Counted from the stretch's first letter, positions 7,767-16,277 are shown. The stretch: DNA of 29,708 bases from Bacilli bacterium (GCA_017627015.1 JAGAHP010000030.1:1-29708), one strand, 5' to 3'. Numbers and translations: made by a program. The notes: generated from the sequence alone by a model not told the origin.

Positions 7767-9137
7767 ATTTTCTAATAATAATTTTCTAATTTTTTTATTT
7801 TCATATTCTTTAACTTCTTTTACTAAATTTCTTGCTGGAGCACTATTTTCATGATTCTTTTCTTTTAATTCATTTAATGACATCTCAACGCGGTGCAAAG
7901 GAAAACTAAGTCCTTTTAATCCTCTAGATGTTTCTATACAATCTTTTTTATTTTCATAACTTTCTTCTTTATTATATACCCTAGCATCTTGTTGTAATGC
8001 CCAAGCATCTTGAACCATTGTTCTTATTAATATCTCAATAGTAATTGGTTTATCAACCACATATTTAGGACAATAATCTAGATTTATTTTATACCCTCTA
8101 TAACCACTATCTTTAGCTTCATCTAAATGATCACTTGTTTCTTTTATTATAACTTTATCACTTTCACTAAGTTTTTTTGTAATATAAGAAATATAATCCT
8201 TAACGTTATCGTAGTCAGTACATACTATTTTAAAACCAATAACGTCTTTTAATCCATAAAGAATATTTTCACTTGTGAAACTTAATTTTTTCTTTATAAG
8301 TTTTCTTTTAATACTTGGTACTGATTTTATTCTACTATTAATGTGAAGAATATCCGCTTTCTTTTCATATTCATCATATGTACTTTTTATCATATTGTCT
8401 AAATCGTTAAATATAATTTTATATAAATTAGCAGTTTCATTAAATTCTCTTTCCACTAATTCTAAGTCTTCTTTGTTTTCATCTAACTCTTTTTTAGTAG
8501 GTCTTGCCATTTTATCTAATGATAAGTCAAAGAAATATAATTCCTCACTTAGATCTTTTAATGCTTTTCTATCTTCCTCTGATATTTTACCATTATTTTT
8601 ATATCCTAATTTGTGTTCCTCTCTTGCGAATATATCTTGGAAAATTGTTCTTAACTGAATTTCAGCTTTAACTTTTTGTTCAACACCATCTTCGTCTATA
8701 AATGGAACTTCTAATATAACGTGTTGACTTCTATATCCACTTTTCTTAGGACGAAAAATATAGTCTCTTTTATCAGGATCTTCAATTATATTAATTTTAT
8801 CGCATTTTTTAAGTAAGTCTAAAAATTCGTATACATCTGTTAAATTTAAACAAACTAATCTATGCGCAACAATGTCGTGCATATTATCATATTCGTTATT
8901 TTCAGTATTATCTATATTTTTTAAAATCTTATTTAAATAACTATTTGGAGTTTTTATTCTACAATCATGGTACGCTAAAACATTCCCATTTTCCGCAAAT
9001 TTAACTTTTAACTCTTCTAGTACTTCAGTTAATACTTCATTTGCTTTATTAATGGAATCACTATGATATTTATATTGCTTTAATTGTTTAGATAAATACT
9101 CTAAATTTTCTTTACTTAAATTTTCTATTTTTGACAT
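7749..9137 (-). CDS. Protein with two tandem RelA/SpoT synthetase-like domains
   Basis: A 462-residue soluble protein without HD hydrolase, TGS or ACT domains. A first RelA_SpoT domain (about 52-185) has the full set of expected residues: R60/K62/S66 (DCRIKTPNS), D88 and R93 (DIVAHR), GYRSQH (134-139), E159/Q161/R163 (AEIQLRT) and H175. A second copy (about 264-392) follows after a helical linker: R269/K271 (SRIKSVPS), D298 (DVIGFK, Arg replaced by Lys303), GYRGYK (345-350, Ser and His lost), E368 (IEILIRT, Gln lost) and DAWALQQDARVY. Such domains make (p)ppGpp from ATP and GDP/GTP. The first copy looks catalytic; the second looks degenerate and may be regulatory. An AAGGGG ribosome site precedes the ATG. 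Confidence 0.85.
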   Translation of the reverse strand: MSKIENLSKENLEYLSKQLKQYKYHSDSINKANEVLTEVLEELKVKFAENGNVLAYHDCRIKTPNSYLNKILKNIDNTENNEYDNMHDIVAHRLVCLNLTDVYEFLDLLKKCDKINIIEDPDKRDYIFRPKKSGYRSQHVILEVPFIDEDGVEQKVKAEIQLRTIFQDIFAREEHKLGYKNNGKISEEDRKALKDLSEELYFFDLSLDKMARPTKKELDENKEDLELVEREFNETANLYKIIFNDLDNMIKSTYDEYEKKADILHINSRIKSVPSIKRKLIKKKLSFTSENILYGLKDVIGFKIVCTDYDNVKDYISYITKKLSESDKVIIKETSDHLDEAKDSGYRGYKINLDYCPKYVVDKPITIEILIRTMVQDAWALQQDARVYNKEESYENKKDCIETSRGLKGLSFPLHRVEMSLNELKEKNHENSAPARNLVKEVKEYENKKIRKLLLENKNNEE

Positions 9138-9166
9138 GGTTTTTTCCCCTTTTTCAAACGGATATT

Positions 9167-9175
9167 AATATAGCA
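9167..9175 (-). promoter_or_regulatory. Extended -10 promoter of the tandem RelA/SpoT gene
   Basis: Minus-strand TGC-TATATT about 30 bases before the ATG at 9137, directly after the T-run of the upstream terminator. Confidence 0.45.
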
Positions 9176-9182
9176 TAAAAGC

Positions 9183-9213
9183 AAAAAAAAAGCAAATTTT
9201 ACTTGCCTTTTTT
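9183..9213 (-). terminator. Terminator of the HPt-receiver operon
   Basis: Hairpin with GCAA/TTGC and A6/T6 pairing (one mismatch) enclosing the stop codon of the receiver gene, followed on the minus strand by a long T-run. Confidence 0.75.
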
Positions 9214-9600
9214 CATTTCTATAGCTTTACTTACAACAGCTTGTATTTGTTCTGCACTAAATGGTTTTAAAAGTATTGCAGTTACTGGATAAGTTTTTAC
9301 TTTACCTATTATCTCTGGAGCATCCTCTCCTGTTACTATACAAACTGGTTTTTTATCTAGTATTCCTTTTTCTTTAAAATAATCTAGAACATCAAAACCA
9401 TCTACATCTGGCATATTTAAATCAAGTAATATAGCGACAATTGAATCAGCCATTACATCTACTATATCCATTGCACCTTTACCATTTGTAGCCATTAATA
9501 CTTTATACTTATCTTTAAATACATGTTCTATTAAATTTCTAGTTATGTTACTATCATCACATACTAATATTGCTTGTTCTTCAATAATTGGATTAAACAT
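9199..9600 (-). CDS. Stand-alone response regulator receiver domain
   Basis: A 133-residue CheY/Spo0F-like single receiver domain with no output domain. The acidic pocket is Asp15/Asp16 (VCDDSN). The phospho-acceptor is Asp60 (LLDLNMPDVDG), the conserved Thr is 90 (CIVTGED), and Lys112-Pro113 sit in LLKPFS. All five key residues are present, so it should be phosphorylated. It starts two bases after the stop of the HPt gene, with a GGGAGG ribosome site inside the last codons of that gene, so the two proteins are made together. No histidine kinase is encoded nearby. It may be an intermediate of a phosphorelay or a free regulator acting by protein contact. Confidence 0.9.
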   Translation of the reverse strand: MFNPIIEEQAILVCDDSNITRNLIEHVFKDKYKVLMATNGKGAMDIVDVMADSIVAILLDLNMPDVDGFDVLDYFKEKGILDKKPVCIVTGEDAPEIIGKVKTYPVTAILLKPFSAEQIQAVVSKAIEMKKGK

Positions 9601-9602
9601 AC

Positions 9603-9959
9603 TTACCTCCCTAAGTATTCCTTAACAACACTTACTATTCTATTTATTTCTTCCATAAATGAATCAAAATTTTCTTCTATAAATTTCTCATCGCTACCTT
9701 TACCTGCCATTTCATGAGATAAAGCTATTTCAGCAAGATCCATAAAACCTAAATATTTAGAATCTGATTTTATTGAATGAGATAAAATACCATAGTTTTC
9801 AAAATCTTTCTTTTCTTTAAATTTCTTTAAATCTTTGATATTTTTATCTATATTTTTATAAAAAGTTTCTATTGTTTCATTATAAAAATCCATATCTCCT
9901 AATAATTCTAATCCATGTTTTACATCAACTTTATTTTTTTCTAATATTTTAACGTCCAT
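9603..9959 (-). CDS. Stand-alone HPt (histidine phosphotransfer) protein
   Basis: A 118-residue all-helical HPt protein. The phospho-accepting His61 lies in ILSHSIKSDSKYLG, matching the 'aH-x-lKGss-x-x-G' motif of the family, followed by the second helix-loop (LAEIALSHEMAGKG). The start at 9959 is chosen over an ATG six codons upstream, since GGAGGG (9967-9972) lies within those codons and is seven bases from 9959. It passes phosphoryl groups between receiver domains. Its partner is likely to be the receiver encoded directly downstream, and possibly Spo0A, which is 11 kb away in this window. Confidence 0.85.
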   Translation of the reverse strand: MDVKILEKNKVDVKHGLELLGDMDFYNETIETFYKNIDKNIKDLKKFKEKKDFENYGILSHSIKSDSKYLGFMDLAEIALSHEMAGKGSDEKFIEENFDSFMEEINRIVSVVKEYLGR

Positions 9960-9981
9960 TTTTATACCCTCCATCATATTA

Positions 9982-9990
9982 ATTATATCA
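9982..9990 (-). promoter_or_regulatory. Extended -10 promoter of the HPt-receiver operon
   Basis: Minus-strand TGATATAAT, with a weak -35-like TTTAGA 18 bases upstream. The predicted leader is about 15 bases, just enough for the ribosome site. Confidence 0.5.
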
Positions 9991-10036
9991 TAATACTAAT
10001 AAACTTCTAAATTTTATATATTTATTTACACTATAT

Positions 10037-10543
10037 TTACTTATACTGAGCATATTTATAATATTTCGTATTTTTTAGTGACTTTTCTGTTTTAGATCCT
10101 TTTTTAACATATATCTTTTCTAATTTAGGACAAACATCAAATGAATATGGACCTAAATCAGTAATATTATCTGGCAAGTATACTTCTTTTAAATTATTAT
10201 TACCTATAAATGCTTGATGTCCAATTCTAATTACATATTTTGGAATAATAACCTTTTCTATTTTAGCATTTCCATAAAATGCAGAATCATCTATAGACTC
10301 TACTTTTTTACCATTTATTGTTTCAGGTATTTTTACTTCTATTTCTTCACCTTCATAAAACATAATACATGTATGATTATAATATTCATCATACACATAA
10401 TTATCATATTTTTGATTTTTTTTGATTGGATTCAAATACAAAGTTTTTAATTTAAAATAATTTGAATTAATAACAACATTTCTAATAATTAAAAGAAATA
10501 TTATTATTAATACTATAATTAAAGGTTTCTTTATTTTTTTCAT
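10037..10543 (-). CDS. Membrane-anchored BspA-type leucine-rich repeat protein
   Basis: A 168-residue protein with one N-terminal membrane segment (about 8-26, KPLIIVLIIIFLLIIRNVV) and no cleavage motif, so the rest should face outward. Residues 68-145 form about three BspA-like (LRR_5) repeats: IPETINGKKVESIDDSAFYG, then IIPKYVIRIGHQAFIGN, then LPDNITDLGPYSFDVCP. Each has the 'I...AF.' core with about 23-residue spacing. Such short LRR proteins are common on gut Bacillota and are thought to bind surfaces or proteins; no ligand can be named. It has a GGAGGA ribosome site. No terminator is visible after it, so reading through into the HPt operon is possible. Confidence 0.8.
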   Translation of the reverse strand: MKKIKKPLIIVLIIIFLLIIRNVVINSNYFKLKTLYLNPIKKNQKYDNYVYDEYYNHTCIMFYEGEEIEVKIPETINGKKVESIDDSAFYGNAKIEKVIIPKYVIRIGHQAFIGNNNLKEVYLPDNITDLGPYSFDVCPKLEKIYVKKGSKTEKSLKNTKYYKYAQYK

Positions 10544-10558
10544 ATATCCTCCAATATA

Positions 10559-10567
10559 ATTATAACA
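10559..10567 (-). promoter_or_regulatory. Extended -10 promoter of the LRR protein gene
   Basis: Minus-strand TGT-TATAAT directly behind the T-run of the murC terminator, 16 bases before the ATG. Confidence 0.5.
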
Positions 10568-10589
10568 AAAAAAGAAGACTTAGTCTTCT
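10567..10589 (-). terminator. Terminator of the murD-murC operon
   Basis: Perfect 7-bp stem AGAAGAC/GTCTTCT (10573-10579, 10583-10589) followed on the minus strand by seven T. The murC TAA stop begins in the three-base loop. Confidence 0.85.
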
Positions 10590-11944
10590 ACTAATTTAGA
10601 CGCAACTTTTGTAACATTACCCGCACCTATAGTAATAATTAAGTCTCCTTCTTTAACTCTTGAACTTAAATACTTTTTAATTTCATCATAGTCACTTATA
10701 TATACTGCATCTTTTCCATGTTTAACTAGTTTTTCAACTATATCTTCTGGTTTAACACCATATATATTTTCTTCTCTAGCAGCATATATATCAATAACTA
10801 TAATATGATCAAATTTTCTTAATGATTCAACAAAACTATCCATATGTTCTACTGCTCTACTATACGTATGAGCTTCAAATATTGCATAACTCTCATTATG
10901 TTTTTCTTTTAATATTGCATTTGAAGTAGCTTCTATTTCAGTTGGATGATGACCATAATCATCATATACGTTCGCACCATTAAATTTACCTTTGTATTCC
11001 ATTCTTCTAGAAGCTCCTGTAAAATTAGATAGACCTTTTACGATAGTTTCATTATCTATTCCGTACCAAGAACATAAAGCAAATGCTTCAAGTGAGTTTA
11101 ATACATTATGTTCTCCTCTAACATTAAGAGATACTCTTTTTACTAATTCATCATTTCTATATACATCATATGATGGACAACCCCTATCATCATATGTAAT
11201 ATTATCAGTATAATAATCAGCTTCTTTATTATTTTCTGAAACTGTTATTACATTTGCTTTAGTATAGTTTCTTAAATCATAACATCTAGCATTATCCATA
11301 TTAAGAACTAATACTCCATCTTCTGGAAGTTTAGATACATATTTTTCAAATGTTTTAGAAATATTATCTATATTTTTAAAATAGTCTAAATGATCATTAT
11401 CTATATTAGTAATAATCGCACTTCTTTGTTTAAAGTTTTGAAAACTATCTTTATATTCACAAGCTTCAATAATAAAATAATCACTTTTTCCTACTCTATA
11501 ATTTCCACCTATTTGTGTTAAATTAGCACCTATTTGAATAGATGGATCTAATCCTTTTTCTACAAATACACAAGATACCATAGAAGATGTAGTTGTTTTT
11601 CCATGAGTACCCGCAATACCAATACAATCTTTAAAATTACGAGTAAGTTCTCCTAAGAAAACTCCTCGTTCAACTGTTTCTATTCCAAGTTCTCTTGCTT
11701 TGACTAGTTCTTCATTAGTATCAGGAATAGCAGCTGTATAAACAACTAAATCTATATCATCAGTTATATTTTCTTTTACTTGACCAATATTAACTTTTAT
11801 ACCTAGTTCTTCAAGTTCTTTTACTTCGTCATTTTCTACCATATCAGAACCTGATACTTGATATCCATAATTTACTAATATCTTAGCAATACCACCCATG
11901 CTGATACCACCAATACCAATCATATAAACATGTTTTTTATTCAT
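10580..11944 (-). CDS. murC: UDP-N-acetylmuramate--L-alanine ligase
   Basis: A complete 454-residue MurC that joins L-alanine to UDP-MurNAc, the first peptide step of peptidoglycan precursor synthesis, in the cytoplasm with ATP. The N-terminal Rossmann domain begins HVYMIGIGGISMGGIA (5-20). The ATP-binding P-loop is GIAGTHGKTTT (109-119). The central domain carries IIEACEYKDSF, and YDDYGHHPTEI near residue 327 is the MurC signature in the C-terminal domain. It follows murD with one base between stop and start, forming a two-gene operon. Confidence 0.96.
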   Translation of the reverse strand: MNKKHVYMIGIGGISMGGIAKILVNYGYQVSGSDMVENDEVKELEELGIKVNIGQVKENITDDIDLVVYTAAIPDTNEELVKARELGIETVERGVFLGELTRNFKDCIGIAGTHGKTTTSSMVSCVFVEKGLDPSIQIGANLTQIGGNYRVGKSDYFIIEACEYKDSFQNFKQRSAIITNIDNDHLDYFKNIDNISKTFEKYVSKLPEDGVLVLNMDNARCYDLRNYTKANVITVSENNKEADYYTDNITYDDRGCPSYDVYRNDELVKRVSLNVRGEHNVLNSLEAFALCSWYGIDNETIVKGLSNFTGASRRMEYKGKFNGANVYDDYGHHPTEIEATSNAILKEKHNESYAIFEAHTYSRAVEHMDSFVESLRKFDHIIVIDIYAAREENIYGVKPEDIVEKLVKHGKDAVYISDYDEIKKYLSSRVKEGDLIITIGAGNVTKVASKLVED

Positions 11945-11945
11945 A

Positions 11946-13274
11946 CTAAATCTCCTCTACTAAACTTTTAAATTCATTTCCTCTATCTTCAAAACATTTA
12001 TATTGATCCCAAGATGCACAAGCTGGACTAAGTAATACTACATCACCTTTTTCCATAACCTTTTTAACATCTTCAAATGCTTCTTTTAAAGTATTAGATT
12101 TATAACAAGGTATATTCATCTCTTTAGCGTATTCTTCTATTCTATCTTTTGTTTCTCCATAACAAATAATTGTTTTTACATTAGTGATAGAATCGTCTAA
12201 ATCATGGAATGAATGTCCTCTATCAGTTCCACCTAATAGTAATACTGTTGGTTCTTTAAATGAATTTAACGCTATATTTGTTGATACACAGTTAGTAGCT
12301 TTAGAATCATTATAGAATTTAATACCATTAACTTCTTTAACAAATTCTAATCTATGTTCAACACCTTTAAAAATCTTTAATACATTTTTTATTCCTTCAT
12401 TAGTTATTCCATATTCTTTTACTGCGATTATCGCTGCGCATATATTTTGGTAATTATGTTTACCTTTTAAAACTATATCAGATAATTTAATTAATTCTTC
12501 ATTATCATAATAAATTGCTTCATCATCATAGAAACATTTATTATCATGATTAGTACCATAATAATATTTAGTACTTTCTATATCTTCTGTTACATTCATA
12601 CTTTCAGGATCATCACTATTTATAACAGCGATATCTTTTTCAGTATGATGATTAAATATTTTCTTTTTCATAGATTTATATACATCATATGATGCGTGGA
12701 AATCTAAATGGGTTGGAGTTATATTTGTAAGTACTGAAATATTAGTCTTAAAATCATACATATCTACTAATTGATGATCACTTATTTCTAAAACTAAGTA
12801 ACTACCACTATCTATATTTCTAACAAAATTAGAAAGTGGTGTTCCTATATTACCTCCTAAGAAAACATTATCTTTTTCCTCAGTCATAAATCTATATATT
12901 AAATTAACAGTTGTAGTTTTACCATTACTTCCTGTTACTCCAATTATATTTACATCTTTATTTAAAAATGAATATGACATTTCTACTTCATTAATAACTT
13001 TTATACCAAGTTCTTTAGCTTTAACAACTAATGGATTATCATACTTTATTCCTGGATTTTTTATAACATAATCATAACTATCATCTAGTAATGGTACTGG
13101 GTCATCAGTTATAACTATTTTTACATTTCTTTCTTCAAGATCTTTTACTTGATTTTCATCTTGCTTACTCATATCAGTAACAAGTATTTCATTATTATAA
13201 TCACTTAATAGTTTGGCAGCTTCATATCCACTTCTTGCCATACCTAAAATGAATATTTTTTTATTTTCAAACAT
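11946..13274 (-). CDS. murD: UDP-N-acetylmuramoyl-L-alanine--D-glutamate ligase
   Basis: A complete 442-residue MurD that adds D-glutamate to UDP-MurNAc-L-Ala. The N-terminal domain starts KIFILGMARSGYEAAKLL (5-22). The ATP P-loop is GVTGSNGKTTT (112-122), the carbamylated-Lys region NITPTHLDFHASYDVYKS follows, and FYNDSKATNCVSTNIAL marks the C-terminal domain. It is first in the operon with murC. Usual dcw-cluster neighbours (mraY, murG, ftsW) are absent here, so the cluster is broken up in this genome. The ribosome site AGAGGTGGATAT precedes the ATG. Confidence 0.96.
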   Translation of the reverse strand: MFENKKIFILGMARSGYEAAKLLSDYNNEILVTDMSKQDENQVKDLEERNVKIVITDDPVPLLDDSYDYVIKNPGIKYDNPLVVKAKELGIKVINEVEMSYSFLNKDVNIIGVTGSNGKTTTVNLIYRFMTEEKDNVFLGGNIGTPLSNFVRNIDSGSYLVLEISDHQLVDMYDFKTNISVLTNITPTHLDFHASYDVYKSMKKKIFNHHTEKDIAVINSDDPESMNVTEDIESTKYYYGTNHDNKCFYDDEAIYYDNEELIKLSDIVLKGKHNYQNICAAIIAVKEYGITNEGIKNVLKIFKGVEHRLEFVKEVNGIKFYNDSKATNCVSTNIALNSFKEPTVLLLGGTDRGHSFHDLDDSITNVKTIICYGETKDRIEEYAKEMNIPCYKSNTLKEAFEDVKKVMEKGDVVLLSPACASWDQYKCFEDRGNEFKSLVEEI

Positions 13275-13292
13275 ATATCCACCTCTTTTTTA

Positions 13293-13301
13293 ATTATATC
13301 A
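13293..13301 (-). promoter_or_regulatory. Extended -10 promoter of murD-murC
   Basis: Minus-strand TGATATAAT 18 bases before the murD ATG, followed by a short leader with the ribosome site. Confidence 0.55.
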
Positions 13302-13321
13302 CTATTTATTCCATTTTTACA

Positions 13322-13347
13322 CAAAAAAAGTAGGATAATATCCTACT
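13322..13347 (-). terminator. Terminator after the degenerate LytM-like gene
   Basis: Perfect 8-bp stem AGTAGGAT/ATCCTACT (13329-13336, 13340-13347), three-base loop, then seven T on the minus strand. The hairpin overlaps the TAG stop. Confidence 0.85.
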
Positions 13348-14386
13348 ATCTTCCATCCCAAAATTCATTATAAGGTAACTGTAAAAAAACTTGTGGATTA
13401 ATAATATTTTCTACTGTACTACGATAAGGATTTGCTTTACCTTCTTGAATATAAATATTCATATATGGCAAATTATGTATAAAAATTGTTTTATTCTTTA
13501 CAGCTGTATTTCCAAGTAATGTTTCGTTACTAATAACCTGACCTAAAGATACTTTTACATCCATAACTTCCATATAAACTATACTAATCCACTCATCATT
13601 CATTTTAGATAAAGTATATATATCATTAACCTTAGCAGGAACTTCGTTATTTATATAATTAAAATGACTAGTATATGTTTTAATAAAATATACCATTCCA
13701 CAAGTTGATGAATAAATTGGAGTTTTAGGGTTAGTAATAATCATATAATTATATCTTGAGTTCCTATAATCATGAGTTTCTCTTCCATAATCAATATACT
13801 TACCATTCTTTACCGGTCTTTTAAAATCACAAGCATTAGGAATTGTTTCTTCAGTAATTTGTTCTTGTGTAGTAGATTCTTCCTCTATTGTTGGTCGTTG
13901 ATCTATTTCTACATTCTCAACAATTTCCGGAGTAGAAGTAGGTTGTTCTTCTTTTACTTCCTCTTTTGGTTTTTCATTCCATTTAGCATAAAGAGTTATA
14001 TCTTCATAACCTACTAGACAATTCTTTTCTTTTTTCTCTTTTTTTATTAATTCTTTTATTTTATTAGAATTAATCTTTGTTTTAAAATCAGAATCATAAT
14101 ACCAACCATCAAAATCAAAACCTTCTTTTGATAAATTAGTTAATTCTTTATCTTCACAAGTAGTACATGTTTCTATATTTTCTACTTTATTATCATTATT
14201 AGTAACAAGTATAACTTTATATTTATTATCTACTTCTTTACATTTTTCTTCTTTTTTAACTAAAGGTTTTACTACATTAGTATGAACTGAGTTCTTAGTA
14301 TTTGGTTTTATTTTAAGTACAATTGAAATAGTAACAATACTAGTAACTAAAAAAATAGATAAAATAATCATATACTTTTTCTTCAT
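13346..14386 (-). CDS. Anchored surface protein: Listeria-Bacteroides repeat plus degenerate M23-like domain
   Basis: A 346-residue protein with an N-terminal membrane anchor (5-25). Residues 54-137 form one Listeria/Bacteroides (InlB-like) repeat domain, seen from KEGFDFDGWYYDSDF and ITLYAKWNEK. An acidic, Pro/Thr/Glu-rich linker follows (138-185). The C-terminal part (186-340) follows the order of an M23/LytM endopeptidase: CDFKRPVKNGKYIDYG, then NPKTPIYSSTCGMVYFIK, then KVSLGQVISNETLLGN, ending NPQVFLQLP. The zinc ligands are missing: neither the H-x-G-x-D nor the HLHF segment is there (LPYMNIYI occupies the latter place). It may bind or regulate at the wall rather than cut it. Domain identity rests on pattern reading. 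Confidence 0.65.
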   Translation of the reverse strand: MKKKYMIILSIFLVTSIVTISIVLKIKPNTKNSVHTNVVKPLVKKEEKCKEVDNKYKVILVTNNDNKVENIETCTTCEDKELTNLSKEGFDFDGWYYDSDFKTKINSNKIKELIKKEKKEKNCLVGYEDITLYAKWNEKPKEEVKEEQPTSTPEIVENVEIDQRPTIEEESTTQEQITEETIPNACDFKRPVKNGKYIDYGRETHDYRNSRYNYMIITNPKTPIYSSTCGMVYFIKTYTSHFNYINNEVPAKVNDIYTLSKMNDEWISIVYMEVMDVKVSLGQVISNETLLGNTAVKNKTIFIHNLPYMNIYIQEGKANPYRSTVENIINPQVFLQLPYNEFWDGR

Positions 14387-14402
14387 ACTATCACCTATTT
14401 AA

Positions 14403-14411
14403 ATAATAACA
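14403..14411 (-). promoter_or_regulatory. Extended -10 promoter of the degenerate LytM-like gene
   Basis: Minus-strand TGT-TATTAT just behind the preceding terminator's T-run and 17 bases before the ATG. Confidence 0.4.
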
Positions 14412-14441
14412 TAAAAAAAAGAATAATTAAATATTCTTTTT
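14411..14441 (-). terminator. Terminator after the large anchored protein
   Basis: 10-bp stem AAAAAGAATA/TATTCTTTTT (14416-14425, 14432-14441) with an A/T tract, touching the stop codon of the upstream gene. Confidence 0.75.
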
Positions 14442-16248
14442 ATTCACTATATAAGAAATCTGTTACATTGTATTCAATTTTTGTAAACTTATCGTTTTTA
14501 TAATTATATAAACTTGCTGATTTAGATGAAACAGAATAATCCTTTAATACAAAATATGAATTATTTCCTGCATTAAACGCAACCATAATATCATCTATAG
14601 TCTCTCTCTTTTTAGTTTTCAAATCATATACTACATATGTACCAGAACTTTTATTAACAGTAAAATTCTTAAAATAAATTAGTTTATTTCCATTTGATTG
14701 AATATTTGAATAAACATCATTATCTATTAATTCTTTTTTACCATTCTTTATAATATATAAGTCACCTTTTATTTTTTCTTCATTGAAATTATCTAAATAA
14801 ATAACATCAAAAGAAGAATTTACTAAATCTACTGGATAAGCATTTTTACTTAATTGTTCTTTTTTGTTTTCTTTTATATTGAATTTATATAAACTATTTT
14901 TTTCATTTTCTTTTAATGTATAGTAAACCATATCTTTTACTACTTTTATTCTAGTTTCTAAATCTGTTCCTTGATAAATAGTATTATCTTTTGTTTTTTC
15001 ATCTGCGTATAATACATTCCATTTTACTTCTTTTACAACTTCTTTTAAATCATATCCTTCTTGTATAGTTGATAATTTCTTTTTATTATCATCTGATGGA
15101 ATATATTTTCCATAAACAACACTCTTTGTATTTATATTACTACTTACTATTTCATATATATCTTCAGCCAACACTTTTTTACTATTTTTTTCATATAAGT
15201 AAACATCTTTATAATCTATTTTTTCTTGATTGTTTCTAATTTCATCTCTAAACTTTTTATCTTCATCATTTCCATTACATGCGCTTAATAATTCATCATT
15301 CGCAATTGTCATATTATTTCCCATTGCATCTTGATTCCAATAATATTTATACGCATTTAATTCTAAATCATAGAATAATACATAATAGTTTTGATCAGGA
15401 TAAGAATATTCTACTCCTCTTCCTAAACCATCTGTATACATTTTACAATTATATTTTTTAGTTACTTTAGATTCATCCACATCATCTAATATGAATTGAC
15501 TAAATATGGTTTTACTTTCTTTAAACTTAGTATAGATAATAGAAGAAAAATCATCATTATAATCTCCTATTTTTAAAACATTATCATCTACTAAATCAGA
15601 TTTTTTAGTTTTAATATCTAATACATATACTTTATTATCATTAGTTCTATATAGTATTTTAGTTGCTTTAGAGTTTACAAAGAAATCTTTTGAATCAGGA
15701 CTGTAATCATTAGTTACAGTACTTTTTTCATTACTTACAATATTATAAATAAATACATCTGTTGCTTTACTATAAATAATAATATCTTTTTTACCATATA
15801 AAACATAATCTACATCTACATCAATTTTATTCTTATTAAGTTTTTTATCTAATACATATAAATCTTTATAAGAATCTAAGTAATAGAAATTATCATCAGT
15901 CATAAAATTAAACTTAACTACTTCAGTCCCTACTTTTTCATTACTATCTTTCTTATTTGTATTAACTAAATATAATCCTTTTTCATTTACATAAATAAAT
16001 TTACTTTTATCCTTATTAAACTTAGCGCGTATTCCTTCTTCAAATGATTTACTTAATAATTTAGATTCATTTGTTTTAGAAGAAACATATTTTAATTCTT
16101 TATCGCTATTTGTATAGATAAGAATTTTATCATTATTACTTGTTACTTTAAATACAAATAAGAATAATAAAACTGCTACCGCAACTAGCGCTAAAAGTAT
16201 TCCTCCTGCTATAAATATAATCTTTTTATTTTTTCCTTCTTTTTTCAT
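14440..16248 (-). CDS. Large membrane-anchored ectodomain protein, probably beta-propeller
   Basis: I do not recognise a named family for this 602-residue protein. After a Lys-rich start, one strong membrane segment (about 9-33) anchors it. The remaining 565 residues are predicted outside. They consist of many short strand-like units separated by polar turns, often ending in YxxD/K-x-K, for example DKILIYTNSDKELKYVS, KFIYVNEKGLYLVNTN, DVFIYNIVSNEKSTVT and KVYVLDIKTKKSDLV, with 35-45 residue spacing. This looks like a TolB/WD40-type propeller. Charge is dominated by Lys and Asp, with two or three Cys. It has a convincing promoter (16278-16306) and stands alone as one transcription unit between the tRNA and the LytM-like gene. 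A sensor or scaffold at the envelope is a guess only. Confidence 0.6.
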   Translation of the reverse strand: MKKEGKNKKIIFIAGGILLALVAVAVLLFLFVFKVTSNNDKILIYTNSDKELKYVSSKTNESKLLSKSFEEGIRAKFNKDKSKFIYVNEKGLYLVNTNKKDSNEKVGTEVVKFNFMTDDNFYYLDSYKDLYVLDKKLNKNKIDVDVDYVLYGKKDIIIYSKATDVFIYNIVSNEKSTVTNDYSPDSKDFFVNSKATKILYRTNDNKVYVLDIKTKKSDLVDDNVLKIGDYNDDFSSIIYTKFKESKTIFSQFILDDVDESKVTKKYNCKMYTDGLGRGVEYSYPDQNYYVLFYDLELNAYKYYWNQDAMGNNMTIANDELLSACNGNDEDKKFRDEIRNNQEKIDYKDVYLYEKNSKKVLAEDIYEIVSSNINTKSVVYGKYIPSDDNKKKLSTIQEGYDLKEVVKEVKWNVLYADEKTKDNTIYQGTDLETRIKVVKDMVYYTLKENEKNSLYKFNIKENKKEQLSKNAYPVDLVNSSFDVIYLDNFNEEKIKGDLYIIKNGKKELIDNDVYSNIQSNGNKLIYFKNFTVNKSSGTYVVYDLKTKKRETIDDIMVAFNAGNNSYFVLKDYSVSSKSASLYNYKNDKFTKIEYNVTDFLYSE

Positions 16249-16277
16249 ATAAATACTACTCCTTATTATCTACTTTA

